DNA from: Nocardia flavorosea
GTDB taxonomy: Bacteria > Actinomycetota > Actinomycetes > Mycobacteriales > Mycobacteriaceae
DNA length: 64,000 bases
Assembly (NCBI RefSeq): GCF_015477805.1
Contig: NZ_JADLQL010000003.1
Span: 248,001-312,000, forward strand
Direction of reading: 5' to 3'
Positions 36,392-48,000 of the stretch are shown here, piece by piece. The notes under the pieces were generated by a model. That model had not been told where the DNA came from and searched no databases. It saw only the letters and a program-made list of their open reading frames with translations. Numbering within the stretch: the first letter of the stretch is position 1; the number at the start of each line of letters is the position of its first letter. The translations under genes and the position numbers were made by a program.

Positions 36392-37039
36392 ATGCCCCCG
36401 GTTCTGCAACTCGTTCAACGCCGTGCCTCGCCGGCCGAGGACACCGACCGCATCGCTGTCCGTGATGTGTACGACCTGGACGCGACAGACCTCGCCGACT
36501 TCGCCGGAATCATGGTCAGTGGTGCTTGTGACCAGCGTTTTCTAGCCGCGCGAACCGACCGGTTGTCGGCCTGGGTACGCGCCGGCGGACGCATGGTCGT
36601 CAACGGGCATCCGCTGGAGCGGTTCGTCGACAGTATGCCGAAGTACCGCAAACTCGACTTCCACACGACCCGCGATCTGTGGCTCACCGAAACGGGCTCG
36701 CACCCGATCTGGGACGGAATCGACCGCCGCGACATCCTCTTCAACACCGGTGTGCCCGGAACGCATACTTTCGAAGATCTCGAGCGCATCGGTGTCGCCG
36801 GGTTCTATGCGCACGCCTACTTCGTCGACCTGCCCGAGGGGGCTGTCGCGATCACCGGGATCGGCCAGGGGCGCCTGCCTGTGGATGTGGCCTACCCGCT
36901 CGGGGCCGGCGAGGTGGTCCTGCATCTCGGCAACGACATCACCGCGTTCTCCCGCCCCGGCACCTCCGCCGCCGGCCTCGGCGAGCGCGCGCTCACCTAC
37001 CTCGAGGGCGCCGCGGCGCTACAGGAGATGGCACGATGA
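36392..37039 (+). CDS. Iron-regulated glutamine-amidotransferase-fold protein 1
   Basis: A 215-aa protein. The start is the ATG at 36392, with AAGGAG at 5-nt spacing. The Rossmann-like pattern resembles ThuA/class-I glutamine-amidotransferase folds: DFAGIMVSGACDQRFL, then LSAWVRAGGRMVVNGHPLERFV, a central SHPIWDGIDRRDILFNTGVPGTHTF, then GAGEVVLHLGNDITAF. A Cys in the SGAC turn is at the usual nucleophile-elbow position but its role is unproven. It overlaps the next gene by 4 bp and is preceded by an iron box. Function unknown. Confidence 0.7.
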   Translation: MPPVLQLVQRRASPAEDTDRIAVRDVYDLDATDLADFAGIMVSGACDQRFLAARTDRLSAWVRAGGRMVVNGHPLERFVDSMPKYRKLDFHTTRDLWLTETGSHPIWDGIDRRDILFNTGVPGTHTFEDLERIGVAGFYAHAYFVDLPEGAVAITGIGQGRLPVDVAYPLGAGEVVLHLGNDITAFSRPGTSAAGLGERALTYLEGAAALQEMAR

Positions 37040-37746
37040 CCCGCATCGCATTCGTCCACACCGGCAGCTTCTTCCATCTCGCGGACCTGCGCGACCCTGC
37101 CGTACGCGCCATGGACCCGACCGATGTCTACGCACCCGACCTGGAGCCGGGCGGACTCGACGGATTCGACGCCGTCTACGTCGCGGCGCGATTGCATCCG
37201 GGTGTGCTCGCCCGGATCGCCCCCATCCTCGTCGGCTTCCTCGACACCCCCGGCGCGCGAATGTACATCGACGGCGAGAACTCCGTCGGCGACTGGCTAC
37301 CCGGCACCACGGAAACGCCCCGTGGCACGAACTTCTGGGCCTGGCGGATCGGTGAAGACGTCGGACGCCGATCGGTCAACCAGGACCATCCGTTCTGGGA
37401 CGGCCTCGCCGACGATGCCGTGCACTGGCACTATCACGGCGTGCTCACCCACCCCGCGACGGCGGTACCGCTCGTCCGGCTCGAGGAACTGCCCGAACGG
37501 CCGGGTGCGGACGGCGAGACCGAAGATCCCCAGGGCACCTCGTACCGGGCCCTTCCGGGGCACAGCAACACACTGATGTACTACGACGCCGGCAGCTTCC
37601 CCGCCGAACTGGTCGTCAGCACCATGGACGCGTCCTATCACCACGGCTCGGGTTTCATGCCGGGCGCCACGCAATTGCTGTACCGGATGATGCACTGGCT
37701 GCGCGGTGCGCACGTCGTCGCGCGCGAGGCAGCGGCGGCACGCTGA
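37036..37746 (+). CDS. Iron-regulated glutamine-amidotransferase-fold protein 2
   Basis: A 236-aa protein translationally coupled (ATGA) to the preceding one. It shares its general plan: GFDAVYVAARLHPGVLARI, a GARMYIDGENSVGDWL strand-turn, then DHPFWDGLADDAVHWHYHGVLTHP, parallel to the SHPIWDGI...TGVPGTH block of its neighbour. The two are probably diverged paralogues that may act as a heterodimer. His-rich stretches (HWHYHGVLTH, SYHHGSGF) could bind metal. It ends 7 bp before the stop of the convergent MFS gene. Function unknown; iron control is inferred from the shared promoter. Confidence 0.7.
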   Translation: MTRIAFVHTGSFFHLADLRDPAVRAMDPTDVYAPDLEPGGLDGFDAVYVAARLHPGVLARIAPILVGFLDTPGARMYIDGENSVGDWLPGTTETPRGTNFWAWRIGEDVGRRSVNQDHPFWDGLADDAVHWHYHGVLTHPATAVPLVRLEELPERPGADGETEDPQGTSYRALPGHSNTLMYYDAGSFPAELVVSTMDASYHHGSGFMPGATQLLYRMMHWLRGAHVVAREAAAAR

Positions 37747-37753
37747 GCCGCGC

Positions 37754-39016
37754 TCAGCCGACACTGGACGACGGACGGCACCAGACCGCGTGCACACCAC
37801 TCGGTCCCTTACCGCGGTCCGTTGCGATGATCAATACCGCGCACCCGAGACCGGAAAGGACCAGGCTCGACCCGAACAGGGCCGGATAGCCCAGGAGTTC
37901 GCCGACCGTACCCGCAGCGAAGCCCGCGATCCCCTGCACCGTCACGACCGCGCAGGCCAGCAGCGTGTAGTCGCTGCCGGCGTGGTCGCGATCGGAGGCG
38001 TCCATCATCAGGGTGAACACCGCCACGGTCGCGGCGCCGCCGAGGATGTGCTCGGCCAGGCTCGCGGTGACGATCAGTGCGAAACCGCCGGTTCCCAGTG
38101 CGGCGATCAGGTAGAGGGCCAGGCTCGCGGTCTGGGCGACACCGCCGATCAGCAGGGCGCGGCGGCGGCCGTACCGGAAACACAACCAGCCGCCCAGCGC
38201 CGCGCCCGCCAGCGCACCCGCCGACGACAGCGCGCCATTCACCAGAGCTATCTGGCCGAGGGTCAGCCCGGCGTCGGACATGAACGGGCCCACCATCGCC
38301 GAACCCATCGAATCACCGAATTTGAAACCGCCGATGAGCAGGATGAATACGAGCATGCCCGGCCGGCGTAACCGCTTCCACCACCCGGTCGTCAATGCGG
38401 CGGCGCGGGGTGGCGGCACCTTCGGCTCGGTGCGGGTGGCGGCCCGCGGTAACCACCACACCGGGATCGTGGTCAACAAGAGCAGAACCGCCATCGCGGC
38501 GAAAAGACTGCGCCAGCCCGCGAGCGCGAACAGCCACAGCAGTGCACCGCCGCCGGCGATCATGCCGATCCGGTAGGCGCCGACCTGGATCCCGTTCCCC
38601 AGACCGCGTTCTCGTGGACCCAGCAGTTGGACGGCGAGTCCGTCGGTGGCGATATCCTGGGTCGCTGATACGGCGTTCACCACGGCGATCCCGACGAGCA
38701 GCCAGCGCAACGACGAGGAAAGGTCCAGACAGGCTAGCCCGACCGCAATTGCCGAGCTGGTGAGTTGCAGTGACAGCAGCCATTGCCGCCGGGTGCCGTA
38801 GTGGTCGACGTAGGGAGCCCACAGGAATTTCAACGCCCACGGGGCGAAGAGGACACCGGTGGCACTGATCTCGATCAGCGAGAAACCGGATTCGCGGAGC
38901 ACCACGGGCAGCGCCTGGGTGAAGAACCCGTACGGCAGGCCCTGCGCGAAGTAGAGAGCGGTCAGCAGAAGCAATGTCCCGGCGGAGATCGTTCCGGGCC
39001 GGGCCATGGTTCGCAT
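37754..39016 (-). CDS. MFS transporter, AmpG/RhtX-FptX type
   Basis: A 420-aa twelve-helix transporter. The N-terminus LLLLTALYFAQGLPYGFFTQALPVVLRE and PWALKFLWAPYVDHYGTRRQWLLSLQ are characteristic of the AmpG permeases and the related RhtX/FptX siderophore importers. QDIATDGLAVQLL matches the same group. The start is the ATG at 39016; its AGGA site overlaps the stop of the giant gene upstream (39021-39023), so translation may be coupled. It also converges on the iron-regulated genes. Substrate could be a muropeptide or a siderophore; context slightly favours the latter. Confidence 0.85.
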   Translation of the reverse strand: MRTMARPGTISAGTLLLLTALYFAQGLPYGFFTQALPVVLRESGFSLIEISATGVLFAPWALKFLWAPYVDHYGTRRQWLLSLQLTSSAIAVGLACLDLSSSLRWLLVGIAVVNAVSATQDIATDGLAVQLLGPRERGLGNGIQVGAYRIGMIAGGGALLWLFALAGWRSLFAAMAVLLLLTTIPVWWLPRAATRTEPKVPPPRAAALTTGWWKRLRRPGMLVFILLIGGFKFGDSMGSAMVGPFMSDAGLTLGQIALVNGALSSAGALAGAALGGWLCFRYGRRRALLIGGVAQTASLALYLIAALGTGGFALIVTASLAEHILGGAATVAVFTLMMDASDRDHAGSDYTLLACAVVTVQGIAGFAAGTVGELLGYPALFGSSLVLSGLGCAVLIIATDRGKGPSGVHAVWCRPSSSVG

Positions 39017-39020
39017 ACGG

Positions 39021-42000
39021 TCATCCTGGCAGACGTTCACTGGTCCACAGATCCAGCTCCACCGGCGGCATGCCCCCTCTCGGATCCTCCTCGAACCGGG
39101 CCGCGTAATCCGCCAGTTCATTCAGACGATTTCGCAGGCGTTGCTCCGCCGCCGATCCGGACGACGCCTCCAATTCGGTGTGCAGAGCATGCGCTGCTTC
39201 GTCACCGAAGAGCTCGATGATGTGGGCCAGAATCGGCCGTAGCTGCTCGGTGATCGCCAGTTCACGCCGGATTATGACTTCCGCGGATGTGGCATCGGTC
39301 TGCGCCAGTTCGTCCACCGGCGAACCGTGCCGGAGCCGCAGCACCTGCCGCAGCCACGCTGTCGCCATCAAGTCGGTGCGCTGCGGCGCCAGCCAGATCG
39401 TCGAGGTCGGCCAGTCGACGAGGGAGCCTCCTAGATACGGCCGTCTCCGATCCTGCTGATCCTTCGGCAACGACTTTTCGGCCTCCTCGAGTTCTCGCTC
39501 GGTCAGCAGGTGGGTACGCGTCATCGCCTCGTCGAGGATTGTGCGTGCTTGCTCGGTCGGTACGCCGAGCTCCTCGGCCAGCTTTTCCACGCTGTGACCA
39601 GCGAAGTCGAGTACTTCTCGCTGCCAGGTCGCGCGACCCGGAAAGTAGTCCGGTCGCGGTTGCAAGGAGGAGTCCGCGGTGCCCTCTCGTACGATTCCGC
39701 GTGGCATGCGTGGCGCCTGTCGCGCGGGGTGATCGTCGGTGTCGTCGTCCAGCGGACGCCGGAGACCGGCGAGTACGGAAACCATATCGTCCGGGACTGT
39801 GTCGCCGGTCAACTCGGCCGCGGTGCCGAGGTCGGCGACGATTTCCCGGAAAACCTTCTCTGTTTCCAACCGGAGCCGGTGCCTGAGCGACTCGAGCGGT
39901 TTGCCGGCCTTCACGATGTCACGGTGCATCAGCGCCTGGTAGCGCCGATCGGCCTGCGCTTCCTTATCGGCGAACCCGCGATCCACCCATGCCTGGCCCA
40001 GACCGTTGACTGCACTGGCAGCCACGTACGGTATATCTCCGATCTCGGATCCGCCCTCGCTGCGGCCGGAGGCCATCCGGTTCGTTGCCGCGCTGCCCTC
40101 GGATACCGTCACATCCATTCCGCTCGAGCGAGCAAGCATTCCACCGAATGGAGAGCCGTGCCATTGAGCGAACCAGGCGGTGAGTAGCGGACGTAGTGAC
40201 TCGGGATCGGCCGGGTCGTATACGAGGTAGCTGTCGACGTCGGCGTACTGGTCGGGGTTCGGCCGCAGATAGGTGCCGGCGCCGGGGATATTCGGCAGTA
40301 TCTCCACGATTTCGCGACGGGGCGGTAGTTCTCCGGTACGAGCGATGGTCACCTCGAAAACATTGGCGGCGCCGAGACGGTCCACTCCCTCGGCATAATC
40401 ATCCTCGGCCACCGCTTGTTCGACCTCCACCAGAACGTCGTTCGCCAGTTCCCACGGTTGCCGGTTCACTGTTGCGGCCCGGTCTGCCCATTTGGTGGCC
40501 AGTTCTCGGAGTTGCGGGTGGTCCGGGCGGGCCTCGGCTTTTTGTTTCAGCCATGCTGCGGCCGCGCGGATGCTGTCGGTATTCTGCTGGACCGAAAGTT
40601 CCCAATCCTCGGTGAGAGTCCGGGCGGTAGGATCCTCCGAGGATATGGCCGACGCTCGATTGTTCAGGATGCGATGCTCCTCCACGGCGTTGAGAATCGC
40701 GCCGAGGCCCTCATCGGTCACGGTGATTCCCGCGTTCGTGAGTTCGCGAACGAGTACGGCGGGATCGTTGGCGAGCAAGGCGAGCAGCCCCGGAGCCACA
40801 TCGCCCCCGAGGGCCCGGATCAGACCCCGTTTGATCAGCTCGCCTACCGGCATACCGTGCATCACTCGCTCGCGAGCGAGTAGATCGTCCAGTGTGCGGC
40901 GCAGTTTCGCCGCATCGTCCTCCGGCAAGTGGTGTCGCCACTGCGCCGGAAGCCGTATCTCGATGAGGCGCTCCCGGTACTGTTCCCACCGGCTACCCAC
41001 GTTCGATGCCGTGCCGCGATGGTGGTAGTCGGCGCTGGTGAAGGACACCAGCGGCATATCGTAACTCCGGTCGGAGTTGATGGAAAACGCGGCGTAGAGA
41101 ATCAGCCGGCGTCCGTCATGCAGGGAAGTGTGGAGGGTGGCCAGTCGCACGTCGTTGGCGCCGCCCGCTATGTCCTTCACTTCGATGCCGGTGACCTCGG
41201 ACATTGCGGCTTCGCTGAGGAGCTCGACTCGCACATCGTCGATCGCGTCGTGTTGTTCGGCCCAGTCGTGGACGACACGACCTATGACAGTGAGAAGGTC
41301 CTCGTCGGAAACAAGGTTGCTCGCCGACTCCGGGGCCAAAGATAGACCGAAACGTTCCAGAATGTCTCGATGCGTTGCGCGTTGGTACCTGCTCAGCTCG
41401 AGTGAGTTTCGGGCGAGTCGCACATCCAGACCGACCGATGCGCCGAATTCCAGCCGCTTCTGCATAGCGTAGAAGGCGTTCTTACTGTTGTACAAATCTG
41501 CCAATTGGCCCCACGCGTCGGCGAAAATTTTTCCGAGCTCGCCGCCGGCCCTTCCCAGTACCATGGCGAGAGCCAGCGGTGTGACACCCAGCAGGCTTGC
41601 CAAAGCTATGGTTGCCGGTGCATAGAGGACGCCGTTGACAATCGCCGGCTGCTTCAGTCGTGTTCCCACTCCGGGCATATCGTAATAAGCGCTGCCGACG
41701 GTGGACAGTGAACGGGAGAAATGGTCGAAGAATTCCTCTGCCAACTGTTCATCGGTGGCGTAATACAGGTTGGGCCACAGTACCATTGTCAGGCGGAAAT
41801 CGTTGAGTCGGCCGGTGTTCCGGAATTCGATGTAAGTCCTCGGTGTGCTGTCGCCGACCGCGAAACTGTAGTGCACCGTCGACTCTTTTATGAATTGGTT
41901 GCCCACAAGCGGGAAGGAATAGATGCCTGCTTCTTCTGGTAGTGAGGTCCCGTCCAACGGGCCCAAATGTTTGTTCGGCCAGCCGTTTTCCGCCGCCATG

Positions 42001-45000
42001 TACTTGGGCACCAGCAGTCGCCACGTGCCGTCTTCCACCCCCTGCCTGAGCATACGCATCAGACGCTCGGCTCGATGGATGAGTTCGGCTTGCTGCTGCT
42101 CCGACAGTTGCATCGCTTCCGCGGGCGGTGGGAACTGCAACGACTCGCGACCGAGGAGTTGCCCGACTTTCCCGAACATCTCGGCAGTCCGGTGTTGGTC
42201 GTCGCTGATATTTCGCTCGGGCGGCGGTATTCCCCCAGCTGTCGAGGCGTCGTAGAGTTCGGCCAATTTTTCCTGCCGTATTTTTTTGTTGGCCGACACA
42301 TACTCGGTGATCGCCCCACCGCCGTGCCGCACTGCACTGCCCACCATCATACCGATCAGCGGCCAGGGCATGAATCCGATATCGAGCCCGGCCGCCAATC
42401 CGGCACCCGCAACGTATCCGGCGTTTTCTATGCCGGCGGTGAGAGATTTGCCGAGCACACTATTTCGGGGTGGAGCCTGCCGGGGCGTATAGCCTTCACC
42501 GATCAGCCGGCGCATATGCTTGTCGAGTTCGGTCCGGATCTCTTCCCGGCCGGCCGACGCGTCGACGACCAGAACATACTGTTCCTTGTGGATCCAGCGA
42601 CCGCGAACGATCTCACCGGCGGGTAGGTCTGCCGTTCGTAGCTGAACTGTGGGTCCCGACGTCCAGAAGACCCGGTTGTAGCGCCACGACCAGTCGAATA
42701 CGGTGTCTTTCACGGGATGCAGGGCACGATGTGGGGCCGGTTCCACATCCTCGTCGTGGTCCAGCCAGAGCTTGGCGACCGGTGCCAGCTCGGTCCAGGA
42801 GGCACGGGCCCCGGAGATGGTGCCGAAAGGGGCGGGGATGCCGTCGAGATTCGCCTCGCACATCCATTCGATCGCATAGCTCAACGACGGGTTCGGATGT
42901 TGTTCGAGGGTCAGGTAGTCCTCGAGCCAGGCCACCGACCGTGGGGTGAATTTCGTTGCCAGTCGAAGATCTCGTCCTTCCCGGAGCGAGCGGATGCGCC
43001 GCGCGGCCTCTTTGCCCGACACGGCGCTCAGCTGGAGACCGTGGTCCCACCCGACTATTTCACCGTCGACGATCCGTCGTCCGGCGCCGCCCACCAGGCG
43101 ACGGATGCGGTCCTCGGTGGTTGGCAGATTCGCCAACCACCACTCGGTGTCTGCTGTGATCCGGCCGCGCGCTGTCACCGGCAGCGAGGCGATATGTGCT
43201 CGGAAATCGCTTGCCCACCGGAAATTCACCCCCAAGGCAGTGTTGAGCTGCTCGACCAGCCACCTGTTGCGTACGACTTCCCCGGCCAGTAACTCGAGGT
43301 CCGGCAAATCCTCGGCCGAACCGGGCCATAGATGTTTCGGGCGACGGCCGAGAAGGCCATGGATCTCCAGCCGGTACAGGTCCTGACCGGGTGGGTCGGC
43401 GTCTTGTGGCGGGAGAAGTTCGAGTCGGCCGCTCTCGGCATCCCGGGTGAAGCCGACCACGACGACTTCGGAGATATCGCGATAGGATTGCGACATCTCC
43501 CGCTCCCAGATCTCGCGGGTGCGCACTCTGGGTGTGCGCTGCCTCGGCTGCTCCGCATCATGGCTGTCAGGACGATCCTCGGATGCGACACCCGGATCGG
43601 GGAGATCGGTGTCGGAGATGACGACGTAATTCTCGACGGACCCCTCGACAGGTGTCGATGTTGCCATCAAGCTGTGGGCCCGATGACCGTTGTTCACGAC
43701 GAAAACTACGGTATCGAGCTCGCTGTCCGGGTTTTCGAGTAGGTCGAGGACTCGCGCAACAGGGGAGTCGTGGACGGTCTCGGCGCCGAGCCACGAGGCG
43801 GGAATCCTGGTGAATTCGGTATGGAGGCTATCCGCCAATTCATTCCATGTGACGGCCTGCTCATCCGGGATTGTCGCATCGTCGTAGCCGACCGCCCCGG
43901 TGACGCGGACGGTTTGCACCACACACTTGCGTACGTGTTCGGGTACCGTGTCCGTGCGACGCTGGGCCGGCTCGGGAAACGGGCCGGCACCGGGTTCGGC
44001 AATACTCTCCGTAGAGTCCGGGCCCGGCTTGCGTCCGACGTCGCGTTCTGTGGGCCCCTTCGCGGAGTCGGCCACCAAGGCATAGGTGAGCGGAGACTTT
44101 TGCCGCTCGGTCGCGCGGACGGTATCTGGCGGTGCCGGTTCCGTCGCCGCGTGCTCAGCACTCGGTCCGGTGGAACGGGGCTCCGCCACCTCGGTGCCGG
44201 GATCCCGGGAAGGTTTCTCATCGCGCTCGGGTGAGTCCTCGGGCCCCTCCTGCTCCTGGGGCGGCGACCCGTCCCATTCGACGACGCCGGCCACCCGCAC
44301 CTTGCCGTCGTCACTCTCCACCGATTCGGTCACGCGCCAGCTCAACCCGGGTGGCAGCAGCAGCTCGTTGAACCCATTGTGCAGAAAAGCGACCGGAACT
44401 CCTGGCGGAACCGTCAAAGACAGTATGCCGGACCTGTGCTCGAGGAAGTTGGGCGGCTCCGGGTCGGCGATGGTGGAAATGAATCCGGACTCGGGCACCA
44501 CATCTCCTCGACGGAGACCCGATATGAACCGGCTCTCGACGTAGCGCCGGACCACGACCGCGTCCGGAATCGGTTTCATCACAGAGCGCAGCTGGTCAAC
44601 GATAGCGTCGACATCCGCGGCCTCCCATGGCTTCATCGTGAGATTGCGCCATCGGGGATCACCACGGATATAGCTGTTTATCGCTGTCCCCTCGGTAATG
44701 TAGGTATCCGCAAGTTTCTTGTGTTCGGCACCGTCGCCCCAGTGTTCCTTCGCGTAAGCCCGAACCGATGCGGGCGAATCGAATTCGATGGCGCCTTTTG
44801 TATCGGGTGGATTGTCCGGGGCGGAGGCCGGAAGCCGATGCGGCTGGGAATCCATTGTGCCGTCGGAATCTCGCGGGCCGGAAGATCTCGTCGGCCCGGC
44901 ATGCGGGTCTCGATCACCGGATACGTTCTGTGCAGCTTCGCTCCACGGTGTAGGCCGGGCCGAGATGAGTCGGTCACCGTCGTCGCGACGGATGGAATAC

Positions 45001-48000
45001 GGAATCTCCCGAATGGCCGCGGCGCTGCGGAGAAGCTCGTCGACGGCGTCCAGCACAATCCGCCTGCTCGGTCTGTCGGCCGGTCGTGCGCTATCCGGAC
45101 GGAAGCTGTTGAGCAGTGCGCGCTGTTCCTCGGGCAAGGCATCGAGAGCCCGGTCGAATTCGGACGCCGTGATATCGGTAAGTATTTGGGTGACCTGCTG
45201 GCGCGCGGTGATATCGACGCACGATTCGGTCGCTCGGCCGCGGATGAACTGGATGAGCCCACGAGTGTCGAACACTTCGGCCAGTATTTTGTCCATGCTG
45301 CGGCGAAGTCGGTCGCCGAGATTGGATCCTGCGTTGTTGTTCCAGTCCGAAACCGCGTGGGTGAAGATTCTGGCAGCGAGGTCGTCGACGAAGCGTGGTT
45401 CCTTCGCATACCGCTGCTTGCTCAGCCACGCGCGCAGGAACTTTCCGTAACCGGCGTCGAATGCCCGTACGGCACTGTCGGTATCGCCTCTTTCCAGGGA
45501 CTTCTCGATGATTGAGTGGACGTCGCGTTTGGCCTTCTTCTCAGGAGTACGGTCGACCAGGATCCGGCCGTCCAGGGCGACTCCCACCTGGATGCCGGAC
45601 ATGTCGAGGCCCAGTGCGGCGAGATCGGCATGCGCCGTCGTTTCAGCTTGCTCTCGTGCGGACGACAGATCGGTGTCGAGACGCAGGATCGCGTCCAGCC
45701 GGTCGGCGATGTCTGCCGACGATCCGTCACCCATGAGCACAGCTTCGCGGTCGACCCGTTCTCGCAGCGTTCGAGGATTCAGCTCGGAGGTGGGTGCACC
45801 GGCCCGAACCCAGTCGGCGAGGCCGAGTCGTTCCACCGCGGATGCGGAGGACAGCAGGAATAGACGCAGTTGCTCCAGTCGAACCGATCGTCGGCGGGCC
45901 ATCTCTCCCAGGTGTTGAATATGGCGAGCCAGCGCCCCGGTCGGTACATGATCGAACTCGGTGAACGATGCGTACTCGGGTGGTATCGACTCTGGATCGA
46001 CTCCTAGAACGATGCCCTGCTGCCGATCGACCATCCGGGCGATTTCGTCGAAACGCTGCCGGAAGTCGTCCGAGGCCTTCCATTTCTTGCCTCGCCAGGA
46101 GGCTGCGATGGCGGCGGCGCGACCGTTGGCGGCGATGGTTGCGCGCAGGGGTGCCGGTTGGGGAACCGGGCCCGGATCCGCGGCGCGTCGTTGCGCGACG
46201 GCGTTGCGCCGGTCGATATCACGCCAGACCTCGACGACGGTGATATCGCGTCCCAGCGCCTGCAACAGATAGGCCGGGTCGGACAGTGCGCGGGGGGCGC
46301 TCTGGCCGAAGGCGAGTGGCGCCTCTGCCAGCATCTCGCCGACGTCCATCACTTCTCGGTCGCCGAGTTTCGGTACGGCGACCAGACTGCCGGTCCGCTC
46401 CGACGGCTGCAGGCGCGACAATTCCCGGGAGCGTTCGATCTTCGCCAGCTGATCGGCATCCATCTGCTCACGCCATGCAGCGAACAAAACTTGCAGCGAA
46501 TAACTTCCGGCGCCGTCGCTGTTTTGCAGCGCGGTCTCGTCGATAGTGAATCCGGGCTTGTCCATCAGCCGCGTGAGCCAGTGCTGGAAGTTCTGGTACT
46601 CGGCATCTTCAGGATGTTCCGGCTTCCGAGAACGTGTGATCTCGGGCAGTGTCGAAATCCACTCCGGGAACGAGATATCGCGGGAAATCGACGGTACCCC
46701 GCCCAGGTTCACCAAATCCTGTTCGGTGATCGCGCCGAACGCGTTCGTCGCCAGGGCGCGCTCGGGGTGCCTCAGGTTGTCGTAATGGGTGAACAGTTCG
46801 CCCATCACCCTGGCTTCGATCGACTCCAGCTTCGCCTCCGCACCGGGGTCCAGTGCCCTTTTGTCGAAGAAGTGCTGCAGTTCATGGCGAACAACGGCGT
46901 AGGCCACGCTTCCGGTCGGGTTCCAGGCGAAATCGGTCCATACCCCCTGCATCTTCTGCTTCCTGGACGCTTCGTCCGCGCGGAAATTCTTCTCGTTGAG
47001 GTAAAGAATTCTCGATCCGTTTCCGACGTTCGACCGCCCGGCCGCCGCGCCTCTCGATTGGCGAGACGGAACCACACAGATGACCTCCGGCGCCCGGTCG
47101 CGCCACCCCGGAATACGGTTGAGTACGGCCTTTCGCTCGGCGAGCGAGGAGTCCACGCCGATCCCCAAGGTGTACAGCTGCAGTACTTCGTCGAAATGAT
47201 CGATGATGGCGTTTCGGATGGCCAGCGCCACCGGGACCGCCAGCTTTTCGAACCCGAGTACCTCGAAGCCGTAGGTGTCGAAGATCTCCCGGCCGACCTC
47301 GCGGCTTATACGTCGGGCCGTTGCGGGGTCCAGGTTCTCGATATCCACAGAGGGTGCTTCTGATATCGCGGGATCTCGCGCTGGGGGAGCCTCGTCCCGT
47401 GCTGCGGCGCGGTGCGCGTCGGAATCTCCGGTATCGCGGCGGGTATCGGCCAGAACCCGTCGGACCTCGCGATCGCTCATGCCCATCTCGGCGGCGATGT
47501 CGGAATGAGTCCGTCCTTGCCGCGCCAGGCGGGAGACCTGCTCGGACGACATCCGGTCGACGGGGGTGCCGACGTCGGCCGGTGGGGCCGTCCTTGCGGA
47601 TGACGCTGTGGTGAGCTCAGTGAGCGTTTGCTCATCGAATGTATCGAGAGCGCCGACGATTCTCGGCATGGCGACAACCAGGTTGGCGGAGCCGATATCG
47701 CGTAGTGCCCTGTTGACGTGCTCGTCGACTGTGCGCGGCGAGACCTGGAGCTTCGTCGCGATATCGGCTCTGCTGTGTCCGCGTGACAGATATGCCAGGA
47801 CGACTATTTGGCGCGGTGTCAGACGTTTGCGAAGTTCAGTCAGTGGTGCGGCGGGCAGCACCACACCGCGCCGCGTGGCTTCGGCGGCGATCAGATAGCG
47901 CTTGTTGGCAACTCCGAGTGCCGATGCCACCTCCCGGACATACTTCGATGCCTGCTGCCCGCCCAGGGCCTCGGTGATCTGTGCATTCGACCACCCTTCG

